Assembly: GCA_021774695.1 (NCBI GenBank)
Contig: JAJFIU010000048.1
Span: 1 to 64,000 of the forward strand
Origin: Alphaproteobacteria bacterium
GTDB taxonomy: Bacteria > Pseudomonadota > Alphaproteobacteria > Sphingomonadales > Kordiimonadaceae
DNA: 64,000 nucleotides
Direction: 5' to 3'
This document shows positions 51,538-60,885 of the stretch, piece after piece (the stretch's first letter is position 1; each line of letters begins with the position of its first letter). The position numbers were made by a program, and so were the translations under genes. Under the pieces are notes generated by a model. It was not told where the DNA came from. It saw only the letters and a list, made by a program, of their open reading frames with translations, and did not search any database.

Positions 51538-53711
51538 TCGTCTGAACCTACTTTACTGCAGTTAAGCAGGAACATATATTCCTCAGCCACTTCATAGTAG
51601 CGCTCGAACCGGCCTGACTTTCCGCCGTGGCCAGCGCCCATATTGATTTTCATCATCAGCAGATTGTCGTCGGTCTTGAGTGCGCGCGCCTTGGCGGTCC
51701 ATTTGGCTGGTTCCCAGTAAGTGACGCGCGGATCATTGAGGCCGCCTGTCACCAACATCGGCGGGTAAGCTTTGGCTTCCATGTTGGTGTAAGGGCAGTA
51801 ACCCTTAATGGTCTGGTAGGCACCGGCGTCCTCAATCGGGTTGCCCCACTCGGGCCATTCCAGCGGCGTGAGCGGCAGATCGGCGTCCAGCATGGTGTTG
51901 AGTACATCCACAAACGGCACATGCAATACGGCGCCGTTGAACAGGTCCGGTGCCTGGTTTAACACCGCGCCCATCAACTTACCGCCAGCGCTGCCGCCGG
52001 AGATACTAATGCCACCGTCCGCCGCATAGCCTTGGCCCACAAGGCTTTTTGCCACATCGACAAAATCGTTGAAGCTATTGGTGCGCGCAGCGAGCTTGCC
52101 GCTTTCGTACCAGCCCTTGCCCAGTTCGTCGCCGCCGCGCACATGGGCGATGGCATAAATAAAGCCTCGGTTCAGCAACGACAACCGCGGCGCCGAGAAG
52201 GACGGGCTCATGCCCAGGCCGTAGGCGCCGTATCCGTATAAGTGCATGGGAGCACTAGATTTTTTGTTCCAGTCGGCGCGGTAGACCAGGCTGACCGGCA
52301 CAAGCGCGCCGTCACGGGCGGTGACCATTAAGCGCTCAGAGCGATAGTTGCTGCGGTCATACCCTGACGGGATTTTTTGTATTTTTCGGACAATCGCTTC
52401 GCCGGAGCTGACTTTGCCGGAACCAAGGCTGACCGGGACATCCAACACAGTTGGCGGGGTGAGAAGGCTCGAAAAACCAAGCCGAATGAAGCTCTGGCTG
52501 GCTTCAGTATTGTTGGCTAAGCCAATTTCATACACTGCCTCATTCATCGGTATCTGACACGCCGATCCGTCTGGCGATAGCAGGGTAATTTGGTCCAATC
52601 CATCGATACGGTCTTCTACTGCTGCGAATGTATCAAAAGCCTCAACCCCCCGGATATAGCGAGTCTCGTCCCCAGAAAGTTGTTCTAGCCAACTTTCTTC
52701 AAGTACGTTTTTTGCAAAGAATACGCCGTAATTCATGTGGTTTTTATTGGACCGAATGACGAACCCATTGCCCGCATGGTCCACTGAATAATCATGATTT
52801 TCGCGGCGCGGGCTGGCACAAATCAGATTTTTACTGTCGAAAATGGGAACCGAACTGGCGTTTTTCTGAACCAAACCCGTGTTTTTTTGAATTAGATTGG
52901 GGTTTTTCAGATCGAGAATATGGTTTTCAGCGGTCACGTGGTCAGCAGCACGGATCACCAAATAGTCTTCCGAGGAGGTGCCGTGAATATGAATGAAAAA
53001 ACTGGGCGACGTTTCCTCGTAAATAATCGGATCATCTGCGCCGCTGGCGTGAGTACCCAAAATATGTGCGCGCACCTGATAGGGTCGCCATTCTTTCGAG
53101 ACCTTCACATAGAAAAATGTCTGGCTGTCATGCGCCCACACCAGCTCACCGGAAACCTCGGTTAGCGTGTCGGGCAACATTTCTCCGGTTTGCAGGTCTT
53201 TCACGGTGATGGTATAGCGCTCGGAACCGTTGGTATCAGCGCTTGTGGCCATAAAGCGTCCATCGGGGCTGATGGCAATGATGCCCAGCTTGAAATACTC
53301 AAGCCCGTTGGCTGCGGTATTTTCATCAAACAACACATCCCACTTGTCACCTATGAACGGGTCATCGGTGCGCGGGCGGTAATACCATGTGCGGTATTGC
53401 TTGCCCGGGGTGAAGGCCCAGCGGAAATCATAAAGCCCGTGCTGGTACGGCACGCCCTCGTCGTCTTCGCGCATCCGGCCTTTAATTTCTTCGAAAAGCG
53501 CATCGGTCTGCGGCTTGTCGGGTTTCGTTACGGTTTCGTAATAATCGTTCTCTGCCTTCAGATAGCCAAGAATGGCCTTGTCGGTCACTTCGGGGTAGCC
53601 CGGGTCTTTCAACCAAAAATAGGGGTCGGAAACCGTGTCGCCGTGATGGGTGAAACTGTGCGGCTTAGTGGGAGCAACTGGCGGCGTCAGGTTTTTCGGG
53701 GCTTTTAGCAT
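51534..53711 (-). CDS. ptrB: Oligopeptidase B (S9A family)
   Basis: The 725-residue protein has no signal peptide. Residues ~1-415 make the seven-bladed propeller (HGDTVSDPYFWLKD near the start is the S9A N-terminal motif). The catalytic domain has GGSAGG (S574), GLNDPRV (D660) and GAGHGG (H695). Oligopeptidase B cleaves after Arg or Lys in short peptides in the cytoplasm; acidic residues for P1 specificity could not be checked by eye, so prolyl-type specificity is not excluded. It is divergent from the PepP gene. Confidence 0.93.
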   Translation of the reverse strand: MLKAPKNLTPPVAPTKPHSFTHHGDTVSDPYFWLKDPGYPEVTDKAILGYLKAENDYYETVTKPDKPQTDALFEEIKGRMREDDEGVPYQHGLYDFRWAFTPGKQYRTWYYRPRTDDPFIGDKWDVLFDENTAANGLEYFKLGIIAISPDGRFMATSADTNGSERYTITVKDLQTGEMLPDTLTEVSGELVWAHDSQTFFYVKVSKEWRPYQVRAHILGTHASGADDPIIYEETSPSFFIHIHGTSSEDYLVIRAADHVTAENHILDLKNPNLIQKNTGLVQKNASSVPIFDSKNLICASPRRENHDYSVDHAGNGFVIRSNKNHMNYGVFFAKNVLEESWLEQLSGDETRYIRGVEAFDTFAAVEDRIDGLDQITLLSPDGSACQIPMNEAVYEIGLANNTEASQSFIRLGFSSLLTPPTVLDVPVSLGSGKVSSGEAIVRKIQKIPSGYDRSNYRSERLMVTARDGALVPVSLVYRADWNKKSSAPMHLYGYGAYGLGMSPSFSAPRLSLLNRGFIYAIAHVRGGDELGKGWYESGKLAARTNSFNDFVDVAKSLVGQGYAADGGISISGGSAGGKLMGAVLNQAPDLFNGAVLHVPFVDVLNTMLDADLPLTPLEWPEWGNPIEDAGAYQTIKGYCPYTNMEAKAYPPMLVTGGLNDPRVTYWEPAKWTAKARALKTDDNLLMMKINMGAGHGGKSGRFERYYEVAEEYMFLLNCSKVGSDD

Positions 53712-53855
53712 ATCTGTCCTTAAGGCAATTCAGCATCACCCCTAGAAGCTGCTGGCCTTTCTGTAAAGCAAAAGCATACTTGCATTCATACGTTTGGGCA
53801 GGCACAAGTTTTGCCAACCCTATATCAAGGCTGGAACAAATCCCGGGACAAATCC

Positions 53856-55655
53856 ATGACAACAAACCCTGACCATATCAAAGCCCTGCGCGCCGAGCTT
53901 GCCGCCCGTAATCTGGACGGTTTTATCGTGCCGCTAACCGACGAGCATATGAGCGAATATGTAGGGAGTTATGCGGAACGCCTTGGCTGGCTAACCGGCT
54001 TTGGTGGCAGTGCGGGAAACGCCGCTGTGTTGATGGACAAGGGCGCAATTTTTATCGATGGCCGCTATACCCTGCAGGTGGCTGACCAAGTAGACGGCAA
54101 CGTGTTCGAGCATCATCATTTTCAGGAAATGCCACTGCTGACCTGGCTGGCGGAAAACACCCCGGCTGGCGGCAGTGTGGGCTACGACCCAGAGCTTGCC
54201 ACCGTTACCTGGGTTGAAACCGCCGAGGCCGCGTTTGAGAAAGCAGGCCTGACGTTGGTGCCAACCACTGATAACCCCATCGATGCCGTATGGAGCGACC
54301 GCCCCGCAGAGCCAATAGCACCGGTTTTTGTGCTGGACGAAAAATACGCCGGGCGCACGGCAGCTGAAAAGCGCGCTGACATCGCCGAGGTTCTCGCCAG
54401 TGAAGGCGCAGACGCCGCCGTTGTCACCATGCTCGATAGTGTGGCTTGGGCCTTCAACATCCGCGCTGATGATGTGTGGAACACGCCAGTGGCGCACGCC
54501 TTTGCGGTGCTGCGTTCGGATGAAAGCGCAACGCTGTTTGTTAACTTGGAAAAGGTAGACGCTAGCGTACGCACAGCCCTCGGTAACAAAGTTTCCATCG
54601 AGCCACGCAGCGCCTTCTACGATCATCTGGCGGGCATGGGCGAAGCAGGCCAGCGGGTACTGGTGGACCGTGCAACCAATAACGCCAAAATATTTGATGT
54701 GCTGGGAGCATCGGGCGCGACCCTGCAGGAGGGGACAGACCCCTGCATCCTGCCCAAGGCGATTAAAAACCCCACCGAGCAGCAAGGCACCCGCGACGCC
54801 CATATCCGCGACGGCGCAGCGATCACCGAGTTTCTGCACTGGGTTTCAGTGGAAGCACCCAAGGGCACCGTCGACGAGCTGAAGGCAGTGGCCAAGCTGT
54901 GGTCGTTCCGGCAAAAGCGCGACCTGCTGCAAGACAACAGCTTTGATACCATCTCGGCCTCGGGGCCAAACGGCGCGCACTGCCACTATAGGGTAGACGA
55001 GACCAGCAATCGCCCCCTGGATATGGACAGCCTGTATCTGTGCGACAGCGGCGGCCAGTATTTTGACGGCACCACCGACATTACCCGCACGATGCCTGTG
55101 GGCACACCCAGCACAGAGATGCGCGAAAACTTCACCCGCGTGCTGCGCGGCCACATTGCGCTCGCCACCGCAAAGTTCCCCAAAGGTACCTCCGGCGCGG
55201 CGCTGGACAGCTTGGCCCGCCGCCCGCTGTGGGATGCAGGGCTGGACTATGACCACGGCACTGGCCACGGTGTTGGCTCGTATCTCGCGGTGCATGAAGG
55301 GCCGCAGCGGATCGCCAAAGGCAGTTCAGATGTGCCGCTGGAAGCGGGGATGATCCTATCCAACGAGCCCGGTTATTATAAAGCCGGGGAATACGGCATT
55401 CGCATCGAGAATTTGGTGCTGGTGCGCGCGCTTGAGGGCGCAGATGCCGGAGAGCCCGGCCGCCATATGATGGGCTTCGAGACCCTGACCCATGCGCCGA
55501 TCGAACGCAGCTTGGTGGAAACGGCTATGATGAGCGAGGCCGAGCTTGCATGGCTGAACAACTACCACGCCGACGTTTACGCCAAAATCAGCCCGCTGGT
55601 TGAAGGCGAGGCACTGGCTTGGCTTGAGGCTGCGACGGCTGAGATTTTCAAATGA
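53856..55655 (+). CDS. pepP: Aminopeptidase P (M24B, long form)
   Basis: From the ATG at 53856 (GGGA upstream) the protein has 599 residues and no signal. Two N-terminal creatinase-like domains (about 1-300) precede the pita-bread catalytic domain with all metal ligands: D397, D408 (LCDSGGQYFDGTTD), H471 (HGTGHGVG), E504 (SNEPGYYK) and E518 (IRIEN). The three-domain long form matches eukaryotic-type cytosolic aminopeptidase P, which removes N-terminal residues preceding proline. It is followed 13 bases later by a GNAT gene. Confidence 0.95.
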   Translation: MTTNPDHIKALRAELAARNLDGFIVPLTDEHMSEYVGSYAERLGWLTGFGGSAGNAAVLMDKGAIFIDGRYTLQVADQVDGNVFEHHHFQEMPLLTWLAENTPAGGSVGYDPELATVTWVETAEAAFEKAGLTLVPTTDNPIDAVWSDRPAEPIAPVFVLDEKYAGRTAAEKRADIAEVLASEGADAAVVTMLDSVAWAFNIRADDVWNTPVAHAFAVLRSDESATLFVNLEKVDASVRTALGNKVSIEPRSAFYDHLAGMGEAGQRVLVDRATNNAKIFDVLGASGATLQEGTDPCILPKAIKNPTEQQGTRDAHIRDGAAITEFLHWVSVEAPKGTVDELKAVAKLWSFRQKRDLLQDNSFDTISASGPNGAHCHYRVDETSNRPLDMDSLYLCDSGGQYFDGTTDITRTMPVGTPSTEMRENFTRVLRGHIALATAKFPKGTSGAALDSLARRPLWDAGLDYDHGTGHGVGSYLAVHEGPQRIAKGSSDVPLEAGMILSNEPGYYKAGEYGIRIENLVLVRALEGADAGEPGRHMMGFETLTHAPIERSLVETAMMSEAELAWLNNYHADVYAKISPLVEGEALAWLEAATAEIFK

Positions 55656-55668
55656 GGCATGGACGCTC

Positions 55669-56163
55669 ATGATTATCCGCGAAGCATTGGATGAAGACTT
55701 TCCAAAAATCTGGCCTACTTTCCGCACGGTTGTGCGCGCTGGCGAAACCTACACCATCCCGCGCGACATCGGTGAAGCAAGTGCGCGGGATATCTGGCTC
55801 AAGGCACCGCTCAAAACCTATGTCGCTGAAAAAGATGGTTCCATCCTCGGTACCTATAAACTGAACGTGAACCGCGGCGGTGGCGGTGGGCATGTGTGTA
55901 ACTGCGGTTATATGGTCACGCCCGAAGCCCGCGGGCACGGCGTTGCCTCCATGATGTGCGAGCATTCGCAAGGTGTGGCACTCGAACTTGGTTTTAAAGC
56001 AATGCAATTTAATATGGTGGTCTCCACCAACATAGGTGCGGTGCGACTATGGCAAAAGCTCGGCTTCGATATCGTCGGCACCCTGCCGGGCGCATTTCAT
56101 CATCCGCAAGAGGGATATGTGGATGCCTATGTGATGTATAAGTGGCTCGCCGAACAGACCTGA
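55669..56163 (+). CDS. GNAT family N-acetyltransferase
   Basis: The start at 55669 begins the domain correctly (IIREALDEDF). The 164-residue protein has acetyl-CoA motif A MVTPEARGHGVASMMCEHSQ and motif B VSTNIGAVRLWQKLGFDIVGTLPGAF. This is close to phosphinothricin/peptide-like acetyltransferases. It follows pepP by 13 bases and is probably cotranscribed; an amino-acid or peptide amine as acceptor is a reasonable guess only. Confidence 0.9.
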   Translation: MIIREALDEDFPKIWPTFRTVVRAGETYTIPRDIGEASARDIWLKAPLKTYVAEKDGSILGTYKLNVNRGGGGGHVCNCGYMVTPEARGHGVASMMCEHSQGVALELGFKAMQFNMVVSTNIGAVRLWQKLGFDIVGTLPGAFHHPQEGYVDAYVMYKWLAEQT

Positions 56164-56216
56164 CCGAACTTCAAGTTCAGTGATGATATCAGCCAGCCCG
56201 CCACGCTCACTGACTG

Positions 56217-56459
56217 TTAGTCTTTTTTGTTTTTTACTGATCTGCCGGTTATTGCATCCATAAACCGAACAAAAAACATCGCGAAACCAAACAGTACCAA
56301 CGATTTGAACAAACCGCCAATTGTTGCAGCACCATTGAACCATTGGTCGAGCAAAACGAGCACAACAATTAAGAGCGCCGCCTTACCAATCCATTTCAGG
56401 GCAGCATTGCGCTCTCGGGCTTTTTGCTCGTGATAATCGTCTGGTAATTCCGGGTTCAA
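56217..56459 (-). CDS. Small two-helix membrane protein (TTG start)
   Basis: The 80-residue product begins at TTG 56459, preceded by GGAGGGG within the end of the osmC gene; no ATG is available nearby. It has two hydrophobic helices (WIGKAALLIVVLVLLDQWF and LFKSLVLFGFAMFFVRFM) and basic ends. No family recognised. It lies six bases downstream of osmC, which supports a genuine, coexpressed gene. Confidence 0.65.
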   Translation of the reverse strand: MNPELPDDYHEQKARERNAALKWIGKAALLIVVLVLLDQWFNGAATIGGLFKSLVLFGFAMFFVRFMDAITGRSVKNKKD

Positions 56460-56465
56460 AACAGG

Positions 56466-56915
56466 CTACCCCTCCATCACTTCAAACTCTGTGGTGATTT
56501 CGGCCAGCGCGGCCATCTGCGCGGAGGCGGAGCAGTATTTGTCCATGGATAGCTGGATGGCGCGCTCCACATGTTTGGCATCGATGTTGGTGCCCTTGAC
56601 GAAGAACTTGGCGTGGATTTTGTTGAAATAACGCGGGTGATCATCGACGCGCTCACCGTCCAGCTCAACCCAGCAATCAAGCACGGCCTGCCGGGCTTTT
56701 TTCAGGATCAGGATCACATCAATACTGGCGCAGCCGCCCATGCCCAACAGCAGCATTTCCATGGGGCGGATGCCCATGTCGTTGCCGCCGCTTGTCTTTC
56801 CCGCATCCATGACCACGCTATTGCCCGACGGGCTTTCGCCGATGAAGGTCATGCCGCCTGCCCATTTTACCTTAGCCTTCTTGGGTGCATTTTTGGGTGC
56901 TGGTTCGTTTGCCAT
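56466..56915 (-). CDS. OsmC family peroxiredoxin-like protein
   Basis: The 149-residue protein has the OsmC fold with both redox cysteines in GMGGCASIDVI and MDKYCSASAQM. Early VKWAGGMTFIGESPSGNSVVMD is the typical first sheet. The type resembles the YhfA/OsmC-like branch rather than Ohr. It should reduce organic hydroperoxides using thiols. It is the first gene of a two-gene unit with the small membrane protein. Confidence 0.93.
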   Translation of the reverse strand: MANEPAPKNAPKKAKVKWAGGMTFIGESPSGNSVVMDAGKTSGGNDMGIRPMEMLLLGMGGCASIDVILILKKARQAVLDCWVELDGERVDDHPRYFNKIHAKFFVKGTNIDAKHVERAIQLSMDKYCSASAQMAALAEITTEFEVMEG

Positions 56916-57241
56916 GTGAAGTGTCCTTTTAGCTCTGGTAAATTCTGATTATCGCACGCCGCGCCAAATCTGTTTATCGCGTGCTTCGCACGGATCGGCG
57001 CAAGCGAGTTCCTGAAATCAGAATTAGCCCGTAGCAGAGAGGGACGCAAGGCTTGCAATTGACCTTGAGAATAAACCGGGCACGACAATACATATAAAAC
57101 GACCCGAGTCACGACACACGCGCCGACGCCATACCGCCTTTGGCAGAGATTGCCCGATCCCCAACCGTCATCATCCAGACGGGATGATTGACAGCCACAG
57201 AGGGAACAACGTCAAAAATTTCAGACGGGGGAAGGTAAAAT
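56916..57241. other. Structured divergent intergenic region
   Basis: No gene is evident. A perfect 10-bp inverted repeat, AATTCTGATT (56941-56950) and AATCAGAATT (57016-57025), brackets 65 bases that hold a second hairpin around GCGTGCTTCGCACG. The element lies between the divergent osmC and 57242 genes. It may be an RNA element or operator pair for osmC. Confidence 0.4.
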
Positions 57242-57970
57242 ATGAAATTCGCGAATGGGAAATTGCTGATATTTACCTTGATGGCTTTCGGTTGCCTCAA
57301 CCCTAGCTACAGCGCCTTTGCGCACGGTACAGAGGCAAACATGGCTGAAGTCGACAGCACCGCAGACAGCACGGCATGGCAAGCCGCTGAAAGGCTAGTC
57401 GAAAGCTTGGGCGGCGCAGAACGCTGGGCGGCAACAAAAATTCTGTATGTGAAAGAAAAGGCGTTCCCTGCATCGCTGAAACATCCGGTTACGGCGGAGT
57501 TTTGGCGGAACATGGAACGGCCTGCCTATCGTTCGGTGATTACGGGCCCCGGTCTGCGGCGTGAAACACAATGGTCGGAGGACGGCGGCTGGGTTATCCG
57601 CAACGGCGAGCACACAGAAATGACTGCTGAAGCGCTAGCGGAAGAAGTGTTCTACTGGCTACAGGAGCCGTATGTGATGTATCACAAATTGGCTGCCCGT
57701 GACCCCGCGCTCCATCCGGTGTTGAAAGAGGGAAACCGCCTTGAGGTATATTGGGGCGACGGCGGCAGGCTTCTTTGCTGGTTTGATCTCGACGCTAGCG
57801 GTGCTTTGTTACGCTGGGGAAATTTTTATCAGGGTGAAGTAAGCGAGCATGTTTATGGGCCGATCCGCGCGGTCGGCGATTTCAAAATGCCTGCGTGGGG
57901 GACGTCCACCAGCGGGTCATGGCGGTTCGAATATATTGACGCTCGTTCGGTCAGCAACATGTCGGAGTGA
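57242..57970 (+). CDS. Secreted protein of unknown function
   Basis: GGGGGAAGG lies six bases before the ATG. The 242-residue protein has a signal peptide (GKLLIFTLMAFGCLNPSYSAFA). The mature part has QAAERLVESLGGAERWAATK near the start and beta-strand-rich segments later (WVIRNGEHTEMT, RLLCWFDLDASGALLRWGN, WGTSTSGSWRFEYIDARSV). The pattern is reminiscent of LolA-like outer-membrane-associated folds, but I cannot assign a family. It converges on the GST gene. Confidence 0.8.
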   Translation: MKFANGKLLIFTLMAFGCLNPSYSAFAHGTEANMAEVDSTADSTAWQAAERLVESLGGAERWAATKILYVKEKAFPASLKHPVTAEFWRNMERPAYRSVITGPGLRRETQWSEDGGWVIRNGEHTEMTAEALAEEVFYWLQEPYVMYHKLAARDPALHPVLKEGNRLEVYWGDGGRLLCWFDLDASGALLRWGNFYQGEVSEHVYGPIRAVGDFKMPAWGTSTSGSWRFEYIDARSVSNMSE

Positions 57971-58019
57971 AAACTCAAGGCTAATAAAAATTGAAAGCGG
58001 ATAGGCAGGCCTTTTCAGA

Positions 58020-58664
58020 CTACTCGGGGAAATTAACGCCGGGTTGGCCCGGCTGCCACTGCGGGTATTTACCCATTACAGAGGCAAACAGCGGCGAGGC
58101 CACATGGTCTTTCAGCCAACGGTCCACGCCGGGGAAGCTGGCGGCGTCTGGACCGTCTTTGGCAGCATTCATAAACTGGCGCACAAAGGGAAAAATAGCC
58201 ACATCAGCGAGGCTGCGCTTCTCGCCCATCAGGTGCTTGGAGCCGAGCAAGCGCGCATCAAGCACAGCCAGATATTCCTCAGCCGCTGCGCGGTCGGTGT
58301 TAGGGTCGGCGTCCTCGTACCGCGTGGCATATTTAAACCGGTCCAGATGGTGTTTGAACGGGCCGTCGTTGTCGGCGATCAATTTATCCATCGCAACTGT
58401 GTCAGGAACGCGCCAGCCTTCCGGGTCCGACTGCACCAGCGCCCAGTGCATCACATCGATGCTCTCATCGATAATACGTCCATCTGGCAGCACCAGCACC
58501 GGCACTGTGCCTTTTGTGCTGGCGGCCAGCATCTCGGCGGGTTTATCACGCAGCACCACTTCGCGCAGCTCAACGCTGCGGCCTGCGATCACCAGCGCCA
58601 TACGCGCCCGCATGGCATAGGGGCAGCGACGGAAGCTATAGAGGATGGGCAGAAGTGCGCTCAT
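58020..58664 (-). CDS. Glutathione S-transferase family protein
   Basis: The 214-residue protein has a thioredoxin-like N-domain with CPYAMRAR (C14 to R21) where the glutaredoxin-like active site sits, GTVPVLVLPDGRIIDES (cis-proline and Glu-Ser glutathione contact) and a helical C-domain with RSLADVAIFPF. A catalytic cysteine suggests omega- or xi-like thiol-transferase activity rather than classical conjugation. It starts seven bases after the trhO stop and is cotranscribed with it. Confidence 0.9.
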   Translation of the reverse strand: MSALLPILYSFRRCPYAMRARMALVIAGRSVELREVVLRDKPAEMLAASTKGTVPVLVLPDGRIIDESIDVMHWALVQSDPEGWRVPDTVAMDKLIADNDGPFKHHLDRFKYATRYEDADPNTDRAAAEEYLAVLDARLLGSKHLMGEKRSLADVAIFPFVRQFMNAAKDGPDAASFPGVDRWLKDHVASPLFASVMGKYPQWQPGQPGVNFPE

Positions 58665-58670
58665 GGATGC

Positions 58671-59690
58671 TTATTCGCCTTCTAACTCTTGGTTCGTGTC
58701 CAGCTTCTCTCGGGGTGGTGCTGTCACGCCAATATGCAGTTCGCCGCGCTCGCGCGCGAGGGCAATCTGTTTTTGCCGCTCGGTAAAGCGGGCCTTTTGC
58801 GCGGCGCTGGTCTCACGGTGGCAATGGGGGCAGCTGATACCGTGCACATAATGCGCGGAGGCTTTGTCTTCGTCGCTGATTGGGCGGCGGCAGGCATGGC
58901 ACATGTCGTACGGGCCGGGCTTAAGGCCGTGGCCGACCGAAACCCGGTCATCAAACACGAAGCACTCGCCCTGCCACAGGCTTTCAGCCTCGGGCATTTC
59001 TTCCAGATATTTCAGGATGCCGCCTTCCAGATGGTAAACCTCGTCGTAGCCTTGCTCGCGCATATAAGCGGTGGATTTTTCGCAGCGGATGCCGCCGGTG
59101 CAGAACATGGCCATTTTTTTGGGCTTGGTAAGCTGGGCTTTGTTCACCTCTGCCCAGGCGGGAAATTCGCGGAAGGATTTGGTTTTTGGGTCCAGCGCGC
59201 CACGGAAGGTGCCGATGGCAACCTCGTAATCATTTCGGGTGTCCACCACCACAACATCCGGGTCGCTGATCAGGGCGTTCCAATCAGCGGGCTTAACGTA
59301 GGTGCCAACGATCTGGTTGGGGTCGATGCCCGGCACGCCCATGGTGACAATCTCTTTCTTCAGGCGCACTTTCATGCGCGGGAACGGGGCTTCCTCAGCC
59401 CAGCTTTCCTTATGGGTGATGCCTGACTGGTCGGCACCGGCAAACTCAGGCATCGCGCTCAGGAACGCCAGCACGGCGCGAATGCCCTGCTCCGGCCCGG
59501 CGATAGTGCCGTTGATGCCTTCACTGGCCAGCAGGATGGTGCCCTTTACCCCGTTTTCCACGCACGCGGCCTGAATAGGCGCCTGCAGGTCGGCGTAATG
59601 CGGGATCGCCACGAACTTATAGAGCGCGGCAACAAGATAGGGAGCCGTTTGGTCAGCTATTGTTTGGTCGGCTAGTGTTTGGTTAGGCAT
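58671..59690 (-). CDS. trhO: tRNA uridine(34) hydroxylase TrhO (YceA rhodanese)
   Basis: The 339-residue protein has an N-terminal acylphosphatase-like UPF0176 domain ([19 protein letters not shown]), a rhodanese domain with [14 protein letters not shown] and active loop [10 protein letters not shown] (C197, C203), and a C-terminal zinc-type pair CHAC/CPHC (264-290). TrhO forms 5-hydroxyuridine at the tRNA wobble base with oxygen. The first 15 residues are a repeat-encoded extension ([10 protein letters not shown]). It leads a two-gene unit with the GST. Confidence 0.95.
   Translation of the reverse strand: MPNQTLADQTIADQTAPYLVAALYKFVAIPHYADLQAPIQAACVENGVKGTILLASEGINGTIAGPEQGIRAVLAFLSAMPEFAGADQSGITHKESWAEEAPFPRMKVRLKKEIVTMGVPGIDPNQIVGTYVKPADWNALISDPDVVVVDTRNDYEVAIGTFRGALDPKTKSFREFPAWAEVNKAQLTKPKKMAMFCTGGIRCEKSTAYMREQGYDEVYHLEGGILKYLEEMPEAESLWQGECFVFDDRVSVGHGLKPGPYDMCHACRRPISDEDKASAHYVHGISCPHCHRETSAAQKARFTERQKQIALARERGELHIGVTAPPREKLDTNQELEGE
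59647..59690. repeat. 15-bp tandem repeat, nearly three units, at the trhO start
   Basis: GTTTGGTCAGCTATT (59647-59661), GTTTGGTCGGCTAGT (59662-59676) and GTTTGGTTAGGCAT (59677-59690) lie head to tail. On the coding strand they form the first ~15 codons of trhO and encode a repeated A-D-Q-T motif. Confidence 0.85.
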
Positions 59691-59898
59691 AATCGGGTCT
59701 CTTACAAAATAATCTGCATATGGCGCGGGTTATAGCGGGGTGCAGCTTGCTTGTAAAATAGCCAAATGCCGCACCCAGAGAAAATAGGCTCTGGCAACCG
59801 GATGTTCTTCCATTCGAAGCTGGTGAGATATGCAGTTTATTGTTATGGTCGGAGCCAGCAAAATTCCACAATATGCGTCAGCGCGAAAGGACTGTATT

Positions 59899-60378
59899 AT
59901 GAAGGGCGACAAAGATGTTATCCGGCACCTGAATGTGATTTTGAAGAATGAGCTGACCGCCATCAACCAGTATTTCCTGCATTCGCGCATGCTGAAGGAC
60001 TGGGGCATGAGCAAACTGGCGGCGCAGGAATACGAAGAATCCATCGATGAGATGAAACATGCCGACCAGCTGATTGAGCGGATTTTATTCCTCGAAGGCC
60101 TGCCAAACCTGCAAGCGCTGGGCAAGCTGATGATCGGCGAGGATGTGGCTGAAATTCTGGCCTGCGACCTGAAAATGGAGCATATGGGCCACGCTGACCT
60201 GAAGGATGCCATTGAGCACTGCGAAAAAGTGCGCGATTATGCGTCGCGTGATTTGCTGTCTGGCATTTTAGAGAGCGAAGAAGAGCATGTGGACTGGTTG
60301 GAGACCCAGCTTTCGCTGCTGGATAAAATGGGCCTGCAGAATTATGTGCAGCTGCAATCCAGCCCGGAAGCCGGATGA
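59899..60378 (+). CDS. bfr: Bacterioferritin
   Basis: The ATG at 59899 has AAAGGA seven bases upstream and starts [12 protein letters not shown], as in E. coli Bfr. The 159-residue four-helix protein keeps the ferroxidase ligands in matching positions: E18 ([10 protein letters not shown]), E51 and H54 (DEMKHAD), E94, E127 and H130 (SEEEH), and haem-ligand M52. It stores iron as a mineral core in 24-mers. Its usual partner bfd lies ~2.3 kb away, beyond an AT-rich metallopeptidase gene. Confidence 0.97.
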   Translation: MKGDKDVIRHLNVILKNELTAINQYFLHSRMLKDWGMSKLAAQEYEESIDEMKHADQLIERILFLEGLPNLQALGKLMIGEDVAEILACDLKMEHMGHADLKDAIEHCEKVRDYASRDLLSGILESEEEHVDWLETQLSLLDKMGLQNYVQLQSSPEAG

Positions 60379-60885
60379 CAGAAAGCATGTAAACGACGCA
60401 GGATAGTTGAAGCAGGATATTTGGGCCTGATATGTAGCTATAATAGCTCATACCTGAGCTGCAATAGTTCAGGCCTGAGCTAACAGTCAGGATCAAATAT
60501 TTCCCAAAGTGGCCGCTCATTCCCGCGAGGGCTACTTCCGCTCTCGGCCAAAAACTGGCGTTGTAACTCGATCAGTTAACTGTCCACAACTCGCCAATAG
60601 CGGAAGTTGAGGTTATCCGCAGCTATCATATATTGCTCAGTAAAGGGCGGGCAAAATCACCTGTTAAATCACCCCGCCATTTAGTGTTGTATTTTCAAGT
60701 AGCAGAAAACAAGCTGGTGATCAGTCGTATCTTGCATGACAGCCGTTATCTACGGCGTCATTTGCCAGATGCGCACCGCAGGGCTATGTAGCAAGCCAAA
60801 CCAGATCAAAAACCTAAGCCACCCAAGGGCAAGAGAACGTTAGCGGACGAGAGTTAGTCGTTGATATCTTCATCGTGTCATCGTG
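60379..60885. other. Hairpin-rich intergenic region with toxin relic
   Basis: The left part is a cluster of short inverted repeats: AGCTAT-A-ATAGCT (60436-60448), CCTGA/TCAGG (60453-60473), TCAGGCCTGA (60469-60478), bracketed by TATTTG (about 60419) and CAAATA (about 60494). This may terminate the bfr transcript. The right part contains the toxin-like fragment at 60666-60791. No intact gene is seen. Confidence 0.45.
60666..60791 (+). pseudogene. C-terminal remnant of a RelE/ParE-type toxin gene
   Basis: The plus frame reads KSPRHLVLYFQVAENKLVIS, then RILHDSRYLRRHLP and nine more residues before TAG. The order H-L-V/I-x-Y-x-V, K-L-x-I-x-R-I-L-H and S-R-x-x-x-R-H-L is characteristic of the final strands of ParE/RelE toxins. 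There is no matching N-terminal half, no start with a ribosome site and no antitoxin gene beside it. It is best read as a decayed toxin-antitoxin locus at the edge of an inserted AT-rich segment. Confidence 0.55.

Noticed and set aside
53991-54839. 282-codon antisense ORF inside pepP
   Set aside because: pepP has all five metal ligands; the antisense frame has no domain.
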